64,000 nucleotides of DNA from an uncultured Acetatifactor sp. Its GTDB lineage: Bacteria > Bacillota > Clostridia > Lachnospirales > Lachnospiraceae. The notes beneath the pieces are model-generated. The model searched no databases. It saw nothing but the letters and a program-made list of their open reading frames with translations, and had not been told where the DNA came from. The stretch is taken from positions 1 to 64,000 of the forward strand of contig CANQUQ010000001.1 in assembly GCA_947627115.1 (NCBI GenBank), given 5' to 3'. Position 1 is the stretch's first letter. Every line of letters begins with the position of its first letter. This document shows positions 61,955 through 64,000 of the stretch, piece by piece. A program made the translations under genes and the position numbers.

Positions 61955-63556
61955 TCAGTATCTCTGATAGAGCACCGTGGTCCCATCTCGCCATATCTCC
62001 CGGTATCCCGCCTCCCGGCAGGAAGCGTCGATCTGCCCGCCGGAAAGGCTGATCAGATACCGGCTCTTGAGAGAATCCAGATTCTCCGACACATAATCCG
62101 GCATACAGCAGCTGATGCCAAAGCCCTCCGGCAGACCGTACAACAGCTGCCAGTCCACATTGACGGTTCCCTGGGCATTGACATCCTGAAAGACCCATAT
62201 GACCACATTGTCAAAGCTGGGAGCGTTCTCCTTCTCAAGTTGAAGCTCCTCCGCAAATTTTTCTCTCCACTCCTCCACGGCATCCCGCCTCTGTTCCGTC
62301 ACGAAAGGCACCTGATAGTCATTGGGATCCACAGCCTTGTAGGAATAGAAAAAGAAAAATGTCAGCCCCAGGATCGCGGCTTTCTTATAAAACCGTGTCT
62401 CCATCAGAGAAATCACAAAAATACCCGCCGCCATAAAGGTCAGCAGATGCTTGCTGCCCTCCGTGAGCTTGTACATCAGGAGCAGCGCCAACAGCATGGA
62501 TACAAAGCTGAAGGCCAGATGCGCCTCTATGATCAGATGGCTTCCCGCGGCCTCCCGTCGCTTCTCCTCCCCGCGCTGCCGGCGCAGGGCAGAGCAGTCC
62601 CTGAGGCTCTGACAGACCAGCACGCACAGCATCACCGAATATCCCGCAAAATATGCCCCCGATGCCAGGCCGGTACGAAATCCCTGTACGATGTGCCTCA
62701 AAAAATCCGTGCCCATATAGTACAGCTTGCCCAGCGTATAACGAAGACCGCCGAACAGTCCGCGTTCAAAATAAGCGGCCGCCCAATCCGTAAAGAACAG
62801 CGGCGCAAAATACTCGGCGCCCAGATAATGTTTGATGCCTATATACAGCGCGCCTGTCGCACCGATCACCAGTGCGGATCCCAGAAATCCCTTCCATCGG
62901 CTCCTCCGGATCCACAGATACGAGGGGAGCAGCAGAAACAGCAGCATGTACGGTCTCATCAGGGTCATGACTCCGGACATGAGGAACAGGAGCACCAGCT
63001 TCCATACCTTTTCCCGGTCCAGATAATTTATGGCCAGACCGTAAAAAAGGATCAGCATACTGAAGCAGATGATCTCCGGCATACCGGAAAGCATATATCT
63101 CACGAAGGGGGTGTAAAGACAGAACAGCATCGCCAGAACGCCCAGCTGTTTCCAGGTCATCTTCACCAGCCAGACAAATCCGAAGCAGCTCAGGCACATC
63201 AGGAAGATATTACAGATAACGGGAGACAGCAGATTCCAGCCAAAAAGAAGTCCCCACAGGACCCATGGGAACACCAGCACCGGACTCCATGCCGCAAAGG
63301 ACAGCTTCAATGCTGCGCTTTCGTTAAATCCGAAATACCCCAGCGGATAACCGCAGTTCACAATAGCCTCCACCTGCTTGTAGTAGAACAGCTCATCGTT
63401 CCACTCTGAGGCGGGCAGGTAGACCTGCCCCACAGATCTGCCCTGGGCCGCGCAGTATACCACGCAGCACAGCAGAGGCAGCACTGCCAGCAGAACTGAC
63501 TTTATGAGAGTCACATACCTTTTGTCACATTTCCACCAGGCCACAAATTTTTCCAT
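61955..63556 (-). CDS. Polytopic membrane protein, GT-C-like, unknown
   Basis: 533 residues with about eleven helices. The first external loop has YLPASEWNDELFYYKQ, an acidic pair followed by aromatic residues as in GT-C enzymes. The C-terminal 150 residues are soluble. No family is recognised with confidence. The ATG follows GGGAAGG. It is 17 bases downstream of a GtrB-like enzyme at the window edge, so the two may form a donor-making and donor-using pair like GtrB/GtrII. Confidence 0.65.
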   Translation of the reverse strand: MEKFVAWWKCDKRYVTLIKSVLLAVLPLLCCVVYCAAQGRSVGQVYLPASEWNDELFYYKQVEAIVNCGYPLGYFGFNESAALKLSFAAWSPVLVFPWVLWGLLFGWNLLSPVICNIFLMCLSCFGFVWLVKMTWKQLGVLAMLFCLYTPFVRYMLSGMPEIICFSMLILFYGLAINYLDREKVWKLVLLFLMSGVMTLMRPYMLLFLLLPSYLWIRRSRWKGFLGSALVIGATGALYIGIKHYLGAEYFAPLFFTDWAAAYFERGLFGGLRYTLGKLYYMGTDFLRHIVQGFRTGLASGAYFAGYSVMLCVLVCQSLRDCSALRRQRGEEKRREAAGSHLIIEAHLAFSFVSMLLALLLMYKLTEGSKHLLTFMAAGIFVISLMETRFYKKAAILGLTFFFFYSYKAVDPNDYQVPFVTEQRRDAVEEWREKFAEELQLEKENAPSFDNVVIWVFQDVNAQGTVNVDWQLLYGLPEGFGISCCMPDYVSENLDSLKSRYLISLSGGQIDASCREAGYREIWRDGTTVLYQRY

Positions 63557-63573
63557 AGGAACCTTCCCGCCAG

Positions 63574-64000
63574 CTACAAGTTTATCTTTTCGCGTATCAC
63601 ATACTGGGGCGAATTATTGAGACAGATATAGATCCTGCCAATGTATTCTCCGATCAGTCCCAGCATCAGCATGACCATTCCGCCAAAGAACACGATCGCC
63701 GCCATGGTCGAGCTGAAGCCCATAGGTACATTGGGATTGAGCAGGCGCTTTACGATCGTATAGATCCCATAGATAAACCCTGCTGCCGCGCTGGCCGCTC
63801 CGATGGCGGTGGCGATCCGCAGCGGTTTTACGGAGAAGGCGGTAAAGCCGTTGAACCACAACCCCAGCAGCTTTTTCAGAGTATATCCCGAAGTGCCTTC
63901 CTCCCGCTCCCTGTGATCCACGGAGACATTGGCCACATTCCCGGTGGAGCGCAGTACCAGACCAATGACATAGGGGTAGGAGTTCTCATAGCGCACCATA
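63574..64000 (-). CDS. GtrB-like GT2 glycosyltransferase, C-terminal part (cut by window edge)
   Basis: At least 141 residues of the C-terminus; the 5' end lies beyond the window. It shows VDHREREEGTSGYTLKKLL, the end of a GT2 catalytic domain of the polyprenyl-phosphate type, then two membrane helices (about 61-85 and 98-120) and the tail GRIYICLNNSPQYVIREKIN. This matches GtrB and dolichyl-phosphate mannosyltransferase relatives. It is a second enzyme of that kind in the window, besides the one at 49285. Confidence 0.8.
   Translation of the reverse strand, partial: MVRYENSYPYVIGLVLRSTGNVANVSVDHREREEGTSGYTLKKLLGLWFNGFTAFSVKPLRIATAIGAASAAAGFIYGIYTIVKRLLNPNVPMGFSSTMAAIVFFGGMVMLMLGLIGEYIGRIYICLNNSPQYVIREKINL

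Overview
The window looks like chromosomal DNA of an anaerobic Firmicute, most likely a Lachnospiraceae-type clostridium. This is an inference from gene content (PdaA-type deacetylase, leaderless subtilisin of the Csp/S8 type, AGCS symporter, GH25 lysozymes with bacterial Ig-like domains, LCP ligase), strong AGGAGG-type ribosome binding sites and consensus sigma-A promoters. No rRNA, tRNA, CRISPR array, insertion sequence or phage integrase was recognised. No gene-free gap exceeds about 225 bases. Nearly all genes lie on the minus strand; only an HD-GYP gene, an alanine/glycine symporter and one SGNH-like gene are on the plus strand.

Region 1 (1-18.7 kb) is mostly housekeeping and stress functions: guaA, a PdaA-like deacetylase, a membrane protein, a subtilisin-like protease, a NatAB-type ABC exporter, an HD-GYP signalling protein, a ZIP metal transporter, a cobalamin adenosyltransferase paired with a MetH-reactivation-like protein, an AGCS symporter behind a perfect consensus promoter and a terminator-like leader, a Zn/Cd-type P-ATPase with its own HMA chaperone and an ArsR/CzrA-like operator, an unusually long ClpX, and an HtrA protease preceded by four 11-bp phased repeats.

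Region 2 (18.7-42 kb) is a cell-surface glycopolymer locus: glmS, several GT2 glycosyltransferases, an LCP attachment enzyme, a polyprenyl-phosphate sugar-1-phosphate transferase, a phosphoglucomutase/phosphomannomutase, a Wzm/Wzt-type ABC exporter whose ATPase carries a C-terminal glycan-binding-like domain, a WbdD-like methyltransferase-kinase candidate chain terminator, rmlC, rmlA and rmlB for dTDP-rhamnose, and two membrane-anchored GH25 muramidases.

Region 3 (42-64 kb) holds decoration and a second glycan system: large GT-C-like membrane proteins, a WecE-like sugar aminotransferase using the RmlB product, a GtrB/GtrII-like side-chain glucosylation pair, an SGNH esterase, and a nonulosonic acid (pseudaminic-type) module: PseG, a PseI synthase fused to an N-formyltransferase, PseF, a GT2, a PglK-like ABC flippase and a GT52-like candidate nonulosonate transferase. 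Inference: the cell builds a rhamnose-containing, cap-terminated polysaccharide attached to peptidoglycan by LCP and a second glycan carrying a formylated pseudaminic acid-like sugar. RmlD, PseB, PseC, PseH and a GtrA flippase are not in the window. A GT-C-like gene at 43.2-45.1 kb is interrupted by one in-frame stop codon.
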